DNA of 64,000 bases from positions 806,001 to 870,000 of the forward strand of contig NZ_CP056783.1 of assembly GCF_023278045.1 (NCBI RefSeq). The letters are read 5' to 3'. The position numbers and the translations under genes were made by a program. Below are positions 15,368-24,615 of the stretch, piece after piece (position 1 is the stretch's first letter; every line of letters starts with the position of its first letter). The stretch is from Flavobacterium sp. K5-23 (lineage in GTDB: Bacteria; Bacteroidota; Bacteroidia; Flavobacteriales; Flavobacteriaceae). The notes beneath the pieces are model-generated. The model had not been told where the DNA came from, ran no database searches, and saw only the letters and a list, made by a program, of their open reading frames with translations.

Positions 15368-16414
15368 ATGAAAAAATATTTTACTCTGACTATACTTCCT
15401 CTACTTCTCTTTTCGATTTTACTTTTTTTAAATTGCTGCAATCGTGGTAATGCTGCTGATATTAAAATTGAAGCAATAAAAGCAAAAACGGAATCAGTTA
15501 AAAACACGACTGTACCGGAAACATCCTCCTTTATCATCGATACCGCTGACTACAACAGAAGAATTCTGATTTTAAGCAACAATGATGATTCTGGCAGATG
15601 GCCTGTTAAAGGCGCATATCCGTTACCCGGTGCTGTTTTACCATACAAAAGGATTATTGCATACTATGGGAATTTATACTCGACGAGAATGGGGATATTA
15701 GGCGAACTACCCAAAAAAGCCATGTTGAAGAAACTTGAAGGTGAAGTGAACAAATGGAATCAGGCTGATGTTGCCTTTCCAGCAATTCCTGCCTTACATT
15801 ATGTCGCCATTACGGCACAGGTTGCTCCTGGCAAAGAAAACAAATACCGAATGAGAATGCCTTTCCATCAAATTGACACTATAATAAGTTGGGCAAAAGA
15901 AATAGACGCGTTGGTTTTTCTAGATATTCAAGTAGGACATAGTACTGTAACAGTTGAAGCTTCTTCACTAGAAAAATACTTTGTTTTACCGCAGGTTCAT
16001 CTAGGAATTGACCCTGAATTCTCGATGAAAAACGGAGAGCGTCCCGGAACAAAAATAGGAACTTTTACTGCTGATGACATCAACAGCGTGGTTGCCTATT
16101 TAGCGGACATTGTCCGTAAAAACAACCTTCCTCCAAAAGTATTAGTAATCCATCGATTTACACAACGCATGTTAACCGATTACAAAAGAATAAAAATAGT
16201 TCCGGAAGTTCAGATTGTTATAGATATGGATGGTTTTGGTAGTAAAGTATTAAAAAAATCCACTTATGTGGCTTATATATACAGGGAACCAATACAGTTT
16301 GCGGGTTTTAAATTGTTTTATAAAAACGACACCAAAAACAATCCAAACGGCCTCTACACTCCTGAGGAGATTTTGAAACTCAAACCCAATCCTATCTATA
16401 TCCAATATCAATAA
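15368..16414 (+). CDS. Unrecognised secreted lipoprotein (possible barrel-fold enzyme)
   Basis: 348 residues. I do not recognise the family. An N-terminal hydrophobic stretch ends in FLNCC, a likely lipobox (Cys23). The mature part has regularly spaced strand-like segments (RILILSN, RIIAYYGN, ALHYVAITA, ALVFLDIQVG, QVHLGIDPEF, KVLVIHRF, VQIVIDMDG, STYVAYIY) separated by helix-like stretches. This would fit a TIM-barrel-like fold such as a glycosidase. Acidic residues at strand ends (FLDIQ, GIDPE, VIDMD) are candidate catalytic positions. It precedes a polysaccharide deacetylase lipoprotein by 127 bases in the same direction, which suggests joint work on a polysaccharide, but that is only inference. 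Confidence 0.6.
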   Translation: MKKYFTLTILPLLLFSILLFLNCCNRGNAADIKIEAIKAKTESVKNTTVPETSSFIIDTADYNRRILILSNNDDSGRWPVKGAYPLPGAVLPYKRIIAYYGNLYSTRMGILGELPKKAMLKKLEGEVNKWNQADVAFPAIPALHYVAITAQVAPGKENKYRMRMPFHQIDTIISWAKEIDALVFLDIQVGHSTVTVEASSLEKYFVLPQVHLGIDPEFSMKNGERPGTKIGTFTADDINSVVAYLADIVRKNNLPPKVLVIHRFTQRMLTDYKRIKIVPEVQIVIDMDGFGSKVLKKSTYVAYIYREPIQFAGFKLFYKNDTKNNPNGLYTPEEILKLKPNPIYIQYQ

Positions 16415-16541
16415 GACAAAGATGAAAACTGCAGAAAAGATATAAAAAAACCTAAATAAAAAAGAGTTATAACGCAATTCTTTTGTTGTCTTAACACAAT
16501 ACAAGGGCGCTTTTAGCAACTAAACAGGTAATTTTTGAAAT

Positions 16542-17390
16542 ATGAAAAAGACACTTATCTCAATCCTTAGCACTTTGCTTCTGCTCATTGGTTGCCAAAC
16601 CAAACCAGATAAAACAAAAAAAAATCTTATTAATGCGGGCCTCTTTATTGAAAGAGATATCTCGAAAAAAATATTAGAAGAGCCATTAATACAAGTCACA
16701 AAAAAAGAAGTCCCTGTTTTGTGTTACCATCGCATCAGAAACATTCTCCCGAGAGACGGAGCAAATATGAAAACCTATTCTGTAAGTCCCGCTGTCTTTG
16801 CTGAACAAATAAAAGCTTTGTCAGATAATGGATATCAAACTATTTTACCTGAACAACTTTTCGAGTATTTAACTAATGGCAAGCCTTTACCTGCTAAGCC
16901 CGTCATAATCACATTTGACGATACACGTGAGGAACAATATCGATTAGGAGCTGTAGAAATGAATAAATATGGATTCAAAGGCGTTTTTTTTATAATGACA
17001 GTGGCTATTAACAAACCAGGGTATATGTCAGAGTCCCAAATAAAAAAATTATCAGATAGCGGTCATACAATAGGGGCACATACTTGGGACCATCATATGG
17101 TGACAAAATACACCGCCGAGGATTGGAATACGCAACTGGTAAAGCCTAAAAAACAACTCGAGAACATTACAGGCAAGAAAGTGGACTACTTTGCCTATCC
17201 CTTTGGTTTATGGAATACGAATGCCATTACAGAGATTAAAAATCAGGGATATAAACTTGCCTTTTCTCTTTCGGATAAAAGTGATCTTAAAGAGCCAAAC
17301 TATACCGTCAGACGGATTATTGTACCCGGAAGCTGGAGTGCTCCCCGAATGATAAAAGCAATGGAAACGTCATTTAATAAACAGCATTGA
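16542..17390 (+). CDS. Polysaccharide deacetylase (NodB domain) lipoprotein
   Basis: 282 residues. The lipobox LLIGC gives Cys18. The carbohydrate esterase 4 (NodB) domain covers about 55-270: TFDD at 124-127 contains the catalytic base and a metal ligand, HTWDH at 180-184 supplies the two metal-binding His, and YFAYPFG carries the substrate-groove Arg/Pro-type loop. Such enzymes remove N- or O-acetyl groups from peptidoglycan or exopolysaccharide (GlcNAc polymers). CYHRI at the domain start is typical of the PgaB/IcaB-like group. It probably works in the periplasm or on the surface with the preceding lipoprotein. Confidence 0.88.
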   Translation: MKKTLISILSTLLLLIGCQTKPDKTKKNLINAGLFIERDISKKILEEPLIQVTKKEVPVLCYHRIRNILPRDGANMKTYSVSPAVFAEQIKALSDNGYQTILPEQLFEYLTNGKPLPAKPVIITFDDTREEQYRLGAVEMNKYGFKGVFFIMTVAINKPGYMSESQIKKLSDSGHTIGAHTWDHHMVTKYTAEDWNTQLVKPKKQLENITGKKVDYFAYPFGLWNTNAITEIKNQGYKLAFSLSDKSDLKEPNYTVRRIIVPGSWSAPRMIKAMETSFNKQH

Positions 17391-17405
17391 CGATTTATAA
17401 AAAAA

Positions 17406-17437
17406 CCGTTTTACTCTCAAGGAATAAAACGGCTTTT
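17406..17437. terminator. Bidirectional terminator between deacetylase and EnvC-like gene
   Basis: CCGTTTTA (17406-17413) pairs with TAAAACGG (17425-17432). T runs follow on both strands (after 17433 on plus, before 17406 on minus). It sits between convergent genes. Confidence 0.75.
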
Positions 17438-17464
17438 TCTATTTATTATTAAAACGGGTTTTTA

Positions 17465-18784
17465 CTATTTAGGTGACAACCATCCTTTGGGATCTGAATA
17501 AGATGTGTTTTGAGCAATTGTGAATTTCAAAACGGTTTTCCCGGTTTCTCCACTGGTTCTAATTCTACCTAAAACCTGTTTTATACTGACCTTATCACCT
17601 TTGCTAACATTTACAGAACTCAAATTCTGATATACTGTAAAATAATCTCCGTGTTGAATCATTACAGCTTTATTGATAGGTGATAAAAGCATTACACTTG
17701 CTACTTCTCCTCCAAAAACAGCTCTGGCATCAGCACCATCGTTAGTCGTGATTTCGATTCCACTATTGTGTATCACTAATGAAGAATAAATAGGGTGTGC
17801 TTGATTACCATAACCCAATGAAACAAATCCTTTTTCTACCGGCCAAGGCAAACTTCCTCTGTTAGACCTAAAACTATCGGCTATTAATTTAGATTCCGGT
17901 GTTAATTCAATTCTAGATGAAGAAACAGGATCTTTGGCAGCTTCTTTTTCAGCTTCTCTTACAGCCTCTTTTGTTTCACTTTTTGATGTCGACTTAGTGC
18001 TATTTGCTAATGCTAGCGCTTTGGCTTTGGCTTTCTCTATAGCAGCTTTTCTGTTAGCTTCAGCAATAGCCTCACGAATAAGACGGTCAATTTGTCTGTC
18101 AATGGTTTTTGATTCTCTTTGTTTTTTTCGAATATCAGAAACGATTTTGTTCTTGTCTTTTTTAATAGCGTTTACTAATTTCTCCTGTTCTTGTTTTTCT
18201 TTCTCAAGAACTGAACGTTCTTTTACGTTTTCTACAAGTAGTTTTTGTTTGGCTACTTTTTGAACCTGTAACTTATTGTTGAACGTAATAAGATCCTTCG
18301 ATTTAGAGTTGATCTCCTCCCCTTGCGCCTTCCTGAAATTAGTGTATTGTTTCAAGTATTGTGCTCTTTTATACGCTTGTAAAAAAGTCTCTGATGATAA
18401 TATAAACATCGCGCGGCTTTGCTCGGAACGGCTTTTATATGATTTCACAATCATCTTTCCATAATCTTCTTTGAGAATCAACAGCTCTTTATTCAGCTTA
18501 TTGATTTTCATTTGATTAATATACATATCATTCCCCAAAAGTTTGGTTTGCTTTTCGGTCGTGTTAATCAGAATTTCTTTAAGTCTAATCTTGTTTTTTT
18601 GAATGGAATAAATCCCCATCGCTGATTTTTCCTTTGACTTAACTGATTGCAATAATTTTTCGTTATCTCTAATTTCCTGTTGGATTTGAAGTTTTCGTTG
18701 TTCTAATTTTTCTTGTTGAGAAGACTGACTCCATAGAACAGAAGTCATGCATATGAAAATTAGGCTTAGGAGAAATTTTGGCAT
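17465..18784 (-). CDS. EnvC-like murein hydrolase activator (degenerate M23/LytM domain)
   Basis: 439 residues. A signal peptide (ending VLWSQ) is followed by a long coiled coil (about 22-260, rich in Glu, Lys and Gln) and a C-terminal LytM fold (about 310-439). Catalytic M23 peptidases keep HxxxD, a tyrosine-His segment and HxH. Here the first motif reads HNSGIE, the Y-x-HL position is YQNL, and the HLHFE motif is replaced by VLKFTI. The zinc site is therefore broken, as in E. coli EnvC, which activates amidases at the septum instead of cutting itself. It ends the run TPR-DUF4292-EnvC on the minus strand. Confidence 0.85.
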   Translation of the reverse strand: MPKFLLSLIFICMTSVLWSQSSQQEKLEQRKLQIQQEIRDNEKLLQSVKSKEKSAMGIYSIQKNKIRLKEILINTTEKQTKLLGNDMYINQMKINKLNKELLILKEDYGKMIVKSYKSRSEQSRAMFILSSETFLQAYKRAQYLKQYTNFRKAQGEEINSKSKDLITFNNKLQVQKVAKQKLLVENVKERSVLEKEKQEQEKLVNAIKKDKNKIVSDIRKKQRESKTIDRQIDRLIREAIAEANRKAAIEKAKAKALALANSTKSTSKSETKEAVREAEKEAAKDPVSSSRIELTPESKLIADSFRSNRGSLPWPVEKGFVSLGYGNQAHPIYSSLVIHNSGIEITTNDGADARAVFGGEVASVMLLSPINKAVMIQHGDYFTVYQNLSSVNVSKGDKVSIKQVLGRIRTSGETGKTVLKFTIAQNTSYSDPKGWLSPK

Positions 18785-18808
18785 CTTAAAAATATATTTT
18801 TGGCAAAT

Positions 18809-19606
18809 TTAATTAATTAAAATTCTTTTATATCCATTTGGCACACTATATGGAAAAGAAAGTTCTTCATTGAAAGAAATAGTGTTGTATTCTAAATTAA
18901 TTTCTGTTTTCCCTTTGGGTTGATAGGTTTCTATTGCAACATTTGTTGGCATAACAATCTCATTGTATAGCTTGTTATTATCATAAGCAACTTGAATCAT
19001 TCTGTTCTCTTGCTTTTGAGTGATTTCCTGTTTTTTGACCCTGAAATTTTCGGCTTCAAAATAGAACGTCTTTTTTGTGTTTTTATTAGAAACATCATCT
19101 AGGCGATACAATTGATCAATTAATGATTCTGTATATTTTCCTTTTTTCAAATCGTCCATTGCTTCCCCTAATAACATATTTTGAATTTTACTGTAATCCA
19201 AATCTGTTCCTAGCCATTGACTCAATGCACTGAAATCACCTTCAAAATAGGTTCCTTTAATTTTCTCATAATAGCTCACAGAGTTTGGAGTGATGGAAGC
19301 TTTTGCCATTGTTATCCCCAGAAAACGAATGCTAACTAAAATTTGTTCGTCCTTTTTAATCTTAATTTCCGCAGTTACATTTTGAGTTTGTTTTTCATCA
19401 GCATATCTTGCATTAGCTTTGATATATAATGTCGAAAATTCATTTTTATTGTTGTAATGATTGTCAATTATTTTAGAGGCACTCATTTTAGTTACTGGAC
19501 TGGAAACTGTAGTAACAACCGATTTAGATTTACAAGAAACAAGTGTCAGCGAACCAAAAACGCAAACCATAAAAACGGGCAATACAAATGCTTTATATCT
19601 ATTCAT
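18809..19606 (-). CDS. DUF4292 lipoprotein
   Basis: 265 residues. The lipobox LVSC gives Cys25. The body matches the DUF4292 pattern: a LolA/LolB-like lipid-binding beta fold is suggested by FSTLYIKANARYADEKQTQNV, then DEQILVSIRFLGITMAKASI. It probably functions at the outer membrane, but its exact role is unknown. It lies 8 bases behind the TPR gene and 24 bases before the EnvC-like gene, so the three are probably one transcript. Confidence 0.8.
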   Translation of the reverse strand: MNRYKAFVLPVFMVCVFGSLTLVSCKSKSVVTTVSSPVTKMSASKIIDNHYNNKNEFSTLYIKANARYADEKQTQNVTAEIKIKKDEQILVSIRFLGITMAKASITPNSVSYYEKIKGTYFEGDFSALSQWLGTDLDYSKIQNMLLGEAMDDLKKGKYTESLIDQLYRLDDVSNKNTKKTFYFEAENFRVKKQEITQKQENRMIQVAYDNNKLYNEIVMPTNVAIETYQPKGKTEINLEYNTISFNEELSFPYSVPNGYKRILIN

Positions 19607-19613
19607 TAGAGTT

Positions 19614-20957
19614 TTATTTTTTTAATAATTGATTGGCTTTAGAAAAATAGAAATCCTTTTTAGTGAAATCCCCTAAGCCATTGTATGCTTCGCCAAGTTG
19701 TATGTAGAAATTTATTTCAAGGCTAATGTCATTTACCAAATAATCTAAACCTATTTCAAGTATTTCTTTGGCCTTCTTATACTCTTTAAGTTGATTTTTG
19801 GCTAAACCATAATAATAATAAAATTGTGGCTGATTAGGAAAAATCTCCATCTGTGTCATTGCGTTTTTAGCAACAACATCAAACTGTTTCATTTGGGTAT
19901 ACGCTTGAAGCAAAAGCAAATTAGTTTCTATGTCTTCATTACCGCTTCTTTTAATTACTTTTTCATAATAACCAATGGCTTTTTCCCATTGCTTTTTACT
20001 GTGATAATACTTCCCTATTTCCTTAGCCACATTGACTTCGGGGTCATTGTCAAAATAACGGATCGCTTTATCTAAATCTGGACTGAATTGAGGATTTGTA
20101 TTTACAAAAAGTAAAAATTCATTCAGTATTCTGTGTTTTATTTTGGAATCAATTTTGGGACTGGCTAAAGCAATATTCATCGCATTTACGGCCTTTGCCC
20201 CTTCATTATTTTCCAAATACTTCTTGAATAAACTCACCTGTGCCCATTCGGAATTAGGGATAGCGGATTCTAGTTTTTCTGCAATTTCAATAACTTTGTT
20301 ATCCTCGTTATTCTTCGAGTATAAATAGATTAGTGAAATATAATTCGATTCCTCTTTTGGGTATTTATTTATCTGCTCGAGTAAATTTGTTATTTCGGCA
20401 TTTTGATATTTCCCCTGAGATAAAATCTGAATTTTATACGATTCTCTTCTGTCTGATTTTCCAAAGGTGTCGTTCAGTTCATTGATCAACTCCAATGCTT
20501 TGTCGAATTGATTTGTACTCATATAAAGTGAAGTCAAATCTTCTTTGAATTTTGAATCGAAAGTAATCAGTTTATTGATGGCAATAATCGCGCTATTGTA
20601 ATCTCTGGTTTCGTAACTCACATCATACATCCCAACCCAAAACCACTTATTTGTAGGATCAATCTGGGTTGCTTTCTCAAAAGAAACATACGCCTTTTTA
20701 TAGTCTTTTAAAGCCAAGTGATTTTTACCAAGTTCGAAATAAACAACGGCACTTTCTGGACTCAACATTAGACATTGATCTAAATAAATCAAAGCCCTGT
20801 CATAATTTTCGATTCCTTTTTGCTTTAAAGCCTCAAAGAAATAATCCTGGAATTTTTCCTCTTTTGACTTTACCTCTACCGGTTCAGCTTGAGCCAATAA
20901 CGTGGCCGAATTGCCAAGCAAAACTAAGATAAGAAGTAATAAAAGCGGTTTTTTCAT
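19614..20957 (-). CDS. Secreted TPR-repeat protein
   Basis: 447 residues. A signal peptide ends near ATLLAQ. The rest is a tandem array of about ten TPR motifs (for example YDRALIYLDQCLMLSPESAV and AVYFELGKNHLALKDYKKAY), which usually build a protein-binding superhelix in the periplasm. No enzymatic domain is visible. As first gene of the TPR-DUF4292-EnvC run it probably acts in envelope assembly or septal cell-wall work; this is inference from position. Confidence 0.82.
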   Translation of the reverse strand: MKKPLLLLLILVLLGNSATLLAQAEPVEVKSKEEKFQDYFFEALKQKGIENYDRALIYLDQCLMLSPESAVVYFELGKNHLALKDYKKAYVSFEKATQIDPTNKWFWVGMYDVSYETRDYNSAIIAINKLITFDSKFKEDLTSLYMSTNQFDKALELINELNDTFGKSDRRESYKIQILSQGKYQNAEITNLLEQINKYPKEESNYISLIYLYSKNNEDNKVIEIAEKLESAIPNSEWAQVSLFKKYLENNEGAKAVNAMNIALASPKIDSKIKHRILNEFLLFVNTNPQFSPDLDKAIRYFDNDPEVNVAKEIGKYYHSKKQWEKAIGYYEKVIKRSGNEDIETNLLLLQAYTQMKQFDVVAKNAMTQMEIFPNQPQFYYYYGLAKNQLKEYKKAKEILEIGLDYLVNDISLEINFYIQLGEAYNGLGDFTKKDFYFSKANQLLKK

Positions 20958-21022
20958 TTCCCTATGATTCCATTTATAAATATAAACCTCATTGTTAAAA
21001 GCACACTACAGTGTATTGAAAA

Positions 21023-22039
21023 TTATTCTAAAATCGAATAATCTCCAATGCTAATGTTTTTAAAATTACCATCAAAAGTAACATGATTCCCTATCATGGC
21101 ATTGTCTAGATTGGCGTTTTTTATCGTCGAATTATTTTGAATCAAGCTGTTTTTTATAGTGGAGTTTTCAACAACACAACCATTTCCCAGTGAAACATTA
21201 GGCCCTACAGTAGCGTTTTTCAAAACTACGTTTTCACCAATGTAACAAGGAGGAATAATCGTAGCGTTTTCAGACTGTACTCCAAAGTCAACCAAATGTT
21301 TCCCGTCATTATACAAAAAACCAAGCATCCTAGAATTGGTTTCCACGGTAACGTTCTTGTTACCGCAATCCATCCATTCGTCTACACTACCCGTTTTGAA
21401 TATTTTACCGTTAGCCATCATCGCTTTGATACCATCATTAATTTGGTATTCGCCACCATTCTTAATATTGTTGTCCAAAACATTTTGAAGTTCTTTTTTC
21501 AAATCACCAACTTCTTTGAAATAATAAATTCCGATAACCGCTAAATCGCTTACAAAGTCCATTGGTTTTTCAACCAATTCAACAATTTCGTTTCTTTCAT
21601 TTAACTTCACAACACCAAAGGCTTCCGGTTCATCCACTTGTTTCACCCAAATAACCGCATCGGCAGCAGGATCTAATTCAAAATCGGCCCTAATAAGCGT
21701 ATCCGCATAAGCAATTACAGCTGGTCCTGACAAGGAGTCTTTGGCACACATAATTGCGTGACCAGTTCCTAGAGGTAAATCTTGACGGTAAATAGAAGCT
21801 TTTGCCCCTAAACTTTGAGCTAGTTCTTCTAGACTCTTAACCAAATCCTCTCCAAAAAATGCTTCGTCACCAAGGATAAAAGCAATCTCTTCGATAGGTT
21901 CTTTTAATATTTTGGCGATATCTTCCACTAATCTATGAACGATGGGTTTTCCTGCTACTGGAATTAATGGTTTAGGAACAGTCAATGTATGAGGGCGAAG
22001 ACGTGAACCACGTCCAGCCATAGGAACTATTATTTTCAT
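21023..22039 (-). CDS. Sugar-phosphate nucleotidyltransferase with left-handed beta-helix tail
   Basis: 338 residues. The N-terminal Rossmann-like nucleotidyltransferase domain starts with MKIIVPMAGRGSRLRP (signature GRGSRLRP at 9-16) and contains DLPLGTGHAI and the FGVVKLNERNEIVELVEKP segment. The last 80 residues are hexapeptide-like repeats (NATVGPNVSLGNGCVVENST), a left-handed beta-helix. It should join a sugar-1-phosphate to a nucleotide (glucose-1-P or mannose-1-P class) for cell-surface glycans. The sugar cannot be fixed from sequence. dut lies 338 bases upstream, beyond a repeat-rich spacer. Confidence 0.88.
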   Translation of the reverse strand: MKIIVPMAGRGSRLRPHTLTVPKPLIPVAGKPIVHRLVEDIAKILKEPIEEIAFILGDEAFFGEDLVKSLEELAQSLGAKASIYRQDLPLGTGHAIMCAKDSLSGPAVIAYADTLIRADFELDPAADAVIWVKQVDEPEAFGVVKLNERNEIVELVEKPMDFVSDLAVIGIYYFKEVGDLKKELQNVLDNNIKNGGEYQINDGIKAMMANGKIFKTGSVDEWMDCGNKNVTVETNSRMLGFLYNDGKHLVDFGVQSENATIIPPCYIGENVVLKNATVGPNVSLGNGCVVENSTIKNSLIQNNSTIKNANLDNAMIGNHVTFDGNFKNISIGDYSILE

Positions 22040-22055
22040 TTTTTATCTTTTTAAC

Positions 22056-22099
22056 CGCAAAGTTCACAATCCCGATAACTATCGGGATTCGCAAAGTTC
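22056..22099. repeat. Perfect inverted repeat flanked by direct repeats
   Basis: AATCCCGATA (22068-22077) and TATCGGGATT (22080-22089) form a perfect palindrome with 2 bases between. A 10-base direct repeat CGCAAAGTTC flanks it (22056-22065 and 22090-22099), as would be expected from insertion of a small palindromic unit into a CGCAAAGTTC site, or from two repeat families meeting. Confidence 0.55.
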
Positions 22100-22177
22100 G
22101 CTGCTTTTATTATTGTATTTTATATTTTAAATATTGCCTCGGTTGCGCTCAGCCTAAATATCATTAAGTTAAAGGTT

Positions 22178-22314
22178 CGTCAGTTCGAGTTGAGTAATAA
22201 TTTACGATAGAAAATTATAACGAAGTATCGAGAACCTTTTGTTTTAGAAGCTTCTCGATACAATTTCAAACATTAAAGCTATCGCATTATTGTTTGAAAT
22301 CACTCGAAGTGACG
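22178..22314. repeat. Palindromic repeat, CAGTTCGAG family, copy 2 (multi-hairpin)
   Basis: The outer stem CGTCA (22178-22182) and TCGAGT (22185-22190) pairs with ACTCGA (22302-22307) and TGACG (22310-22314), leaving a GT/AG internal loop. Inside lie two further perfect 10-bp hairpins: GTATCGAGAA (22225-22234) with TTCTCGATAC (22252-22261), and ATTTCAAACA (22263-22272) with TGTTTGAAAT (22291-22300). The ends match copy 1 at 3814-3899. Confidence 0.65.
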
Positions 22315-22377
22315 GGTGAATCAGTTTAACATAACGTCATTGCGCTCAGACTGACAACTGAACACTGAGACTGAATA

Positions 22378-22812
22378 CTATTTTACTCCAGTACTCCCAA
22401 AACCGCCTTCACCTCTTGAAGTTTCAGATAATTCTTCTACTTCAGTCCAGTCAGCGCGTTCGTGTTTTGCAATGATAAGTTGAGCGATACGTTCCCCGTT
22501 TTGAATTACGAAAGCTTGATTTGATAAATTTACTAAAATTACTCCTATTTCGCCTCTATAATCAGCATCAACCGTGCCAGGACTATTTAAAACTGTAATT
22601 CCGTTTTTAAATGCCAATCCGCTTCTAGGTCTTACCTGTGCTTCGTACCCTATAGGTAACTCAATAAAAAGGCCGGTTTTAACTAAAGCTCGCTCTAAAG
22701 GCTGTAATGTTATTGATTCCGTTAAATTAGCTCTTAAATCCATTCCTGCTGATGCTATGGTTTCATAGTTAGGCAATACATGCTGAGATTTATTGATAAT
22801 GTTTATGTTCAT
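22378..22812 (-). CDS. dut: dUTP diphosphatase
   Basis: 144 residues, typical for the trimeric dUTPase. It hydrolyses dUTP to dUMP and pyrophosphate, keeping uracil out of DNA and feeding dTMP synthesis. All five motifs are present: AGMDLRA (22-28), RPRSGLA (61-67), [14 protein letters not shown] (76-89, with the catalytic Asp in VDADY), [10 protein letters not shown] (105-114) and [10 protein letters not shown] (133-142). The gene lies between the flippase and nucleotidyltransferase genes, all on the minus strand, separated from each by repeat elements. Confidence 0.97.
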   Translation of the reverse strand: MNINIINKSQHVLPNYETIASAGMDLRANLTESITLQPLERALVKTGLFIELPIGYEAQVRPRSGLAFKNGITVLNSPGTVDADYRGEIGVILVNLSNQAFVIQNGERIAQLIIAKHERADWTEVEELSETSRGEGGFGSTGVK

Positions 22813-22845
22813 TTTTTATGTATTAGATATCGGATTTTTAGCCGT

Positions 22846-22981
22846 GATGGAAGCGAAAAGCCATTTGAATTAAAACTGCTTTTTTTCTTGGACAGAAAGA
22901 GCGACCGCAGGAAGCTCCTTTATGGCCTTAGAAAAAACAGTTTTAATTCAAATGCTTGTAGTGTACAGCGAGAATAGCTCC
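22846..22981 (+). repeat. Flanked stem-loop element, copy B
   Basis: The left module GATGGAAGCGAAAAGCC (22846-22862) and the right module GCTTGTAGTGTACAGCGAG (from 22954) enclose a perfect 17-bp stem (22862-22878 with 22938-22954). Inside, the stem can continue with T-rich and A-rich strands (about 22880-22886 with 22931-22937). The modules match copy A at 1411-1479, but the stem sequence is unrelated. It lies between the 3' end of the flippase and the start of dut, opposite to their transcription. Confidence 0.55.
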
Positions 22982-23009
22982 TGATCATCGAGGCGAAATC
23001 CTAATTAAT

Positions 23010-24476
23010 TTAATTTTTTGGGCGCTTTATAATTTTGATTAATGTTTCTTTTTCGTTGTGATATATAAAATAAAGGAAGGCAAGCAAAAGCGTGATTCCC
23101 ACAAAATAATTTTCTCTAAAACCGTAAAATGAAATGGCCGAAAAGACAATTGACACTGACATATAGCCACCTATTTTCTCCAGATCATACGGTATAGGAT
23201 AGTATTTATTCCCTAGATAATAGGAGATGACCATCATACTCCCATAAGCGGCAATTGTCGCAATGGCGGAACCGTAATAACTCATCGAAGGTATTAGCAA
23301 ATAATTCAGCACTAAGGTAATAATGGCCCCAACAATTGAAATGTAGGCACCCACATAGGTCTTGTCTATTAATTTATACCAAACAGAAAGGTTAGTGTAA
23401 ATACCAAGGAAAAAGTTGGCCAAAATAATCAAAGGCACCACTTTCATAGCAACCCAATAGGATTCATCCCTTATCATAATGTACTTAAAGAGATCAGCAA
23501 AAACAATGACAGACAATAATATGAAAGACCCAAAGATGACAAAATACTTGGTGATCATAGCGTAAGTTTGAGGCGCATTTTTATCAGCAGAATGACTGAA
23601 AAAGAATGGTTCTATCCCGAGCGTATATGCCGTTCTATACAAAACCATAAACAACCCCAATTTGTAACATGCGGAATAAACACCAACTTCGGCAGCTGCA
23701 ATGTTAGCAGGTAATAATTTACCCAATAAAACTTTATCGAATTGTTCATTAATGGCAAATGCAATACCCGCAATCATAATGGGCATTCCATATTTCATCA
23801 TGCGTTTCCACAATTCAAAATTAAAATTCCATTTTAAGAAAACATAATCAGGTGAAAGCGCAACAAATGTTAGTAAACTCGCAATGATATTAGCCATGAA
23901 AATATATCCTACTTCAAAATTGTCAATGTATAACGAACTCCAAAAGCCCGCTGGATTGTCTTGCACAATTTCAGGTAAAAAATACAAAAACAAAACGTTT
24001 AAGCCTAGATTTAAAACAACGTTACCAATTTTAATGGCGGCATACACCATAGGTTTTTGAAAGGCCCTTAATTTAGAAAAAGGAATGATTACCAAAGCGT
24101 CTAATGCCAAAATCCAAATCGTATAAGTAATATACTGATCATCAATACCAGACCATCCCGCTAAAGTATTACGAAATAATAAAGCAATAAATAGAAAGGA
24201 AATTGTAGTCCAAAATATTGAAACCATAGAGGTTTCAATTACATTGTTTTTATTAGTTTCTTTATTGAAAAACCTGAAAAAAGAGGTTTCCATACCATAC
24301 GCTAAAATAACATTGAAAAATATCATCAATGCAAAAATGATGGAAACTTTTCCATACTCGGCTTTAGGCAACAAACCGGTATATAGCGGAACTAAAATGA
24401 AGCTAAACATTCTTGGAACGACTGTTGCGATTCCGTAGATAGCCGTTTGTTTAAAAAGATTTTTATATAATCCCAA
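23010..24476 (-). CDS. Oligosaccharide flippase (Wzx/MATE-like)
   Basis: 488 residues with 12-14 hydrophobic segments and the usual start of polysaccharide flippases (YKNLFKQTAIYGIATVVPRM). It belongs to the MOP exporter superfamily and should move lipid-linked sugars across the inner membrane. It is separate from the polysaccharide locus at 45-57 kb, which has its own flippase (54568-55950), so it may serve a different glycan, such as one for glycoproteins or LPS. The nearby nucleotidyltransferase could supply its sugar. Confidence 0.86.
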   Translation of the reverse strand: MGLYKNLFKQTAIYGIATVVPRMFSFILVPLYTGLLPKAEYGKVSIIFALMIFFNVILAYGMETSFFRFFNKETNKNNVIETSMVSIFWTTISFLFIALLFRNTLAGWSGIDDQYITYTIWILALDALVIIPFSKLRAFQKPMVYAAIKIGNVVLNLGLNVLFLYFLPEIVQDNPAGFWSSLYIDNFEVGYIFMANIIASLLTFVALSPDYVFLKWNFNFELWKRMMKYGMPIMIAGIAFAINEQFDKVLLGKLLPANIAAAEVGVYSACYKLGLFMVLYRTAYTLGIEPFFFSHSADKNAPQTYAMITKYFVIFGSFILLSVIVFADLFKYIMIRDESYWVAMKVVPLIILANFFLGIYTNLSVWYKLIDKTYVGAYISIVGAIITLVLNYLLIPSMSYYGSAIATIAAYGSMMVISYYLGNKYYPIPYDLEKIGGYMSVSIVFSAISFYGFRENYFVGITLLLAFLYFIYHNEKETLIKIIKRPKN

Positions 24477-24615
24477 AATGGTTTGTCAATTAAAATTTAG
24501 AAAAACAAAAATAACGAATTCTTTGGTTTAATAGGTCCCGTAAGACATTTGTTTTCAAATTGAAGTGTAAAAAACAATAGGAAAAAACATCATGTTTTAA
24601 AGTAAAAAAACTAGA

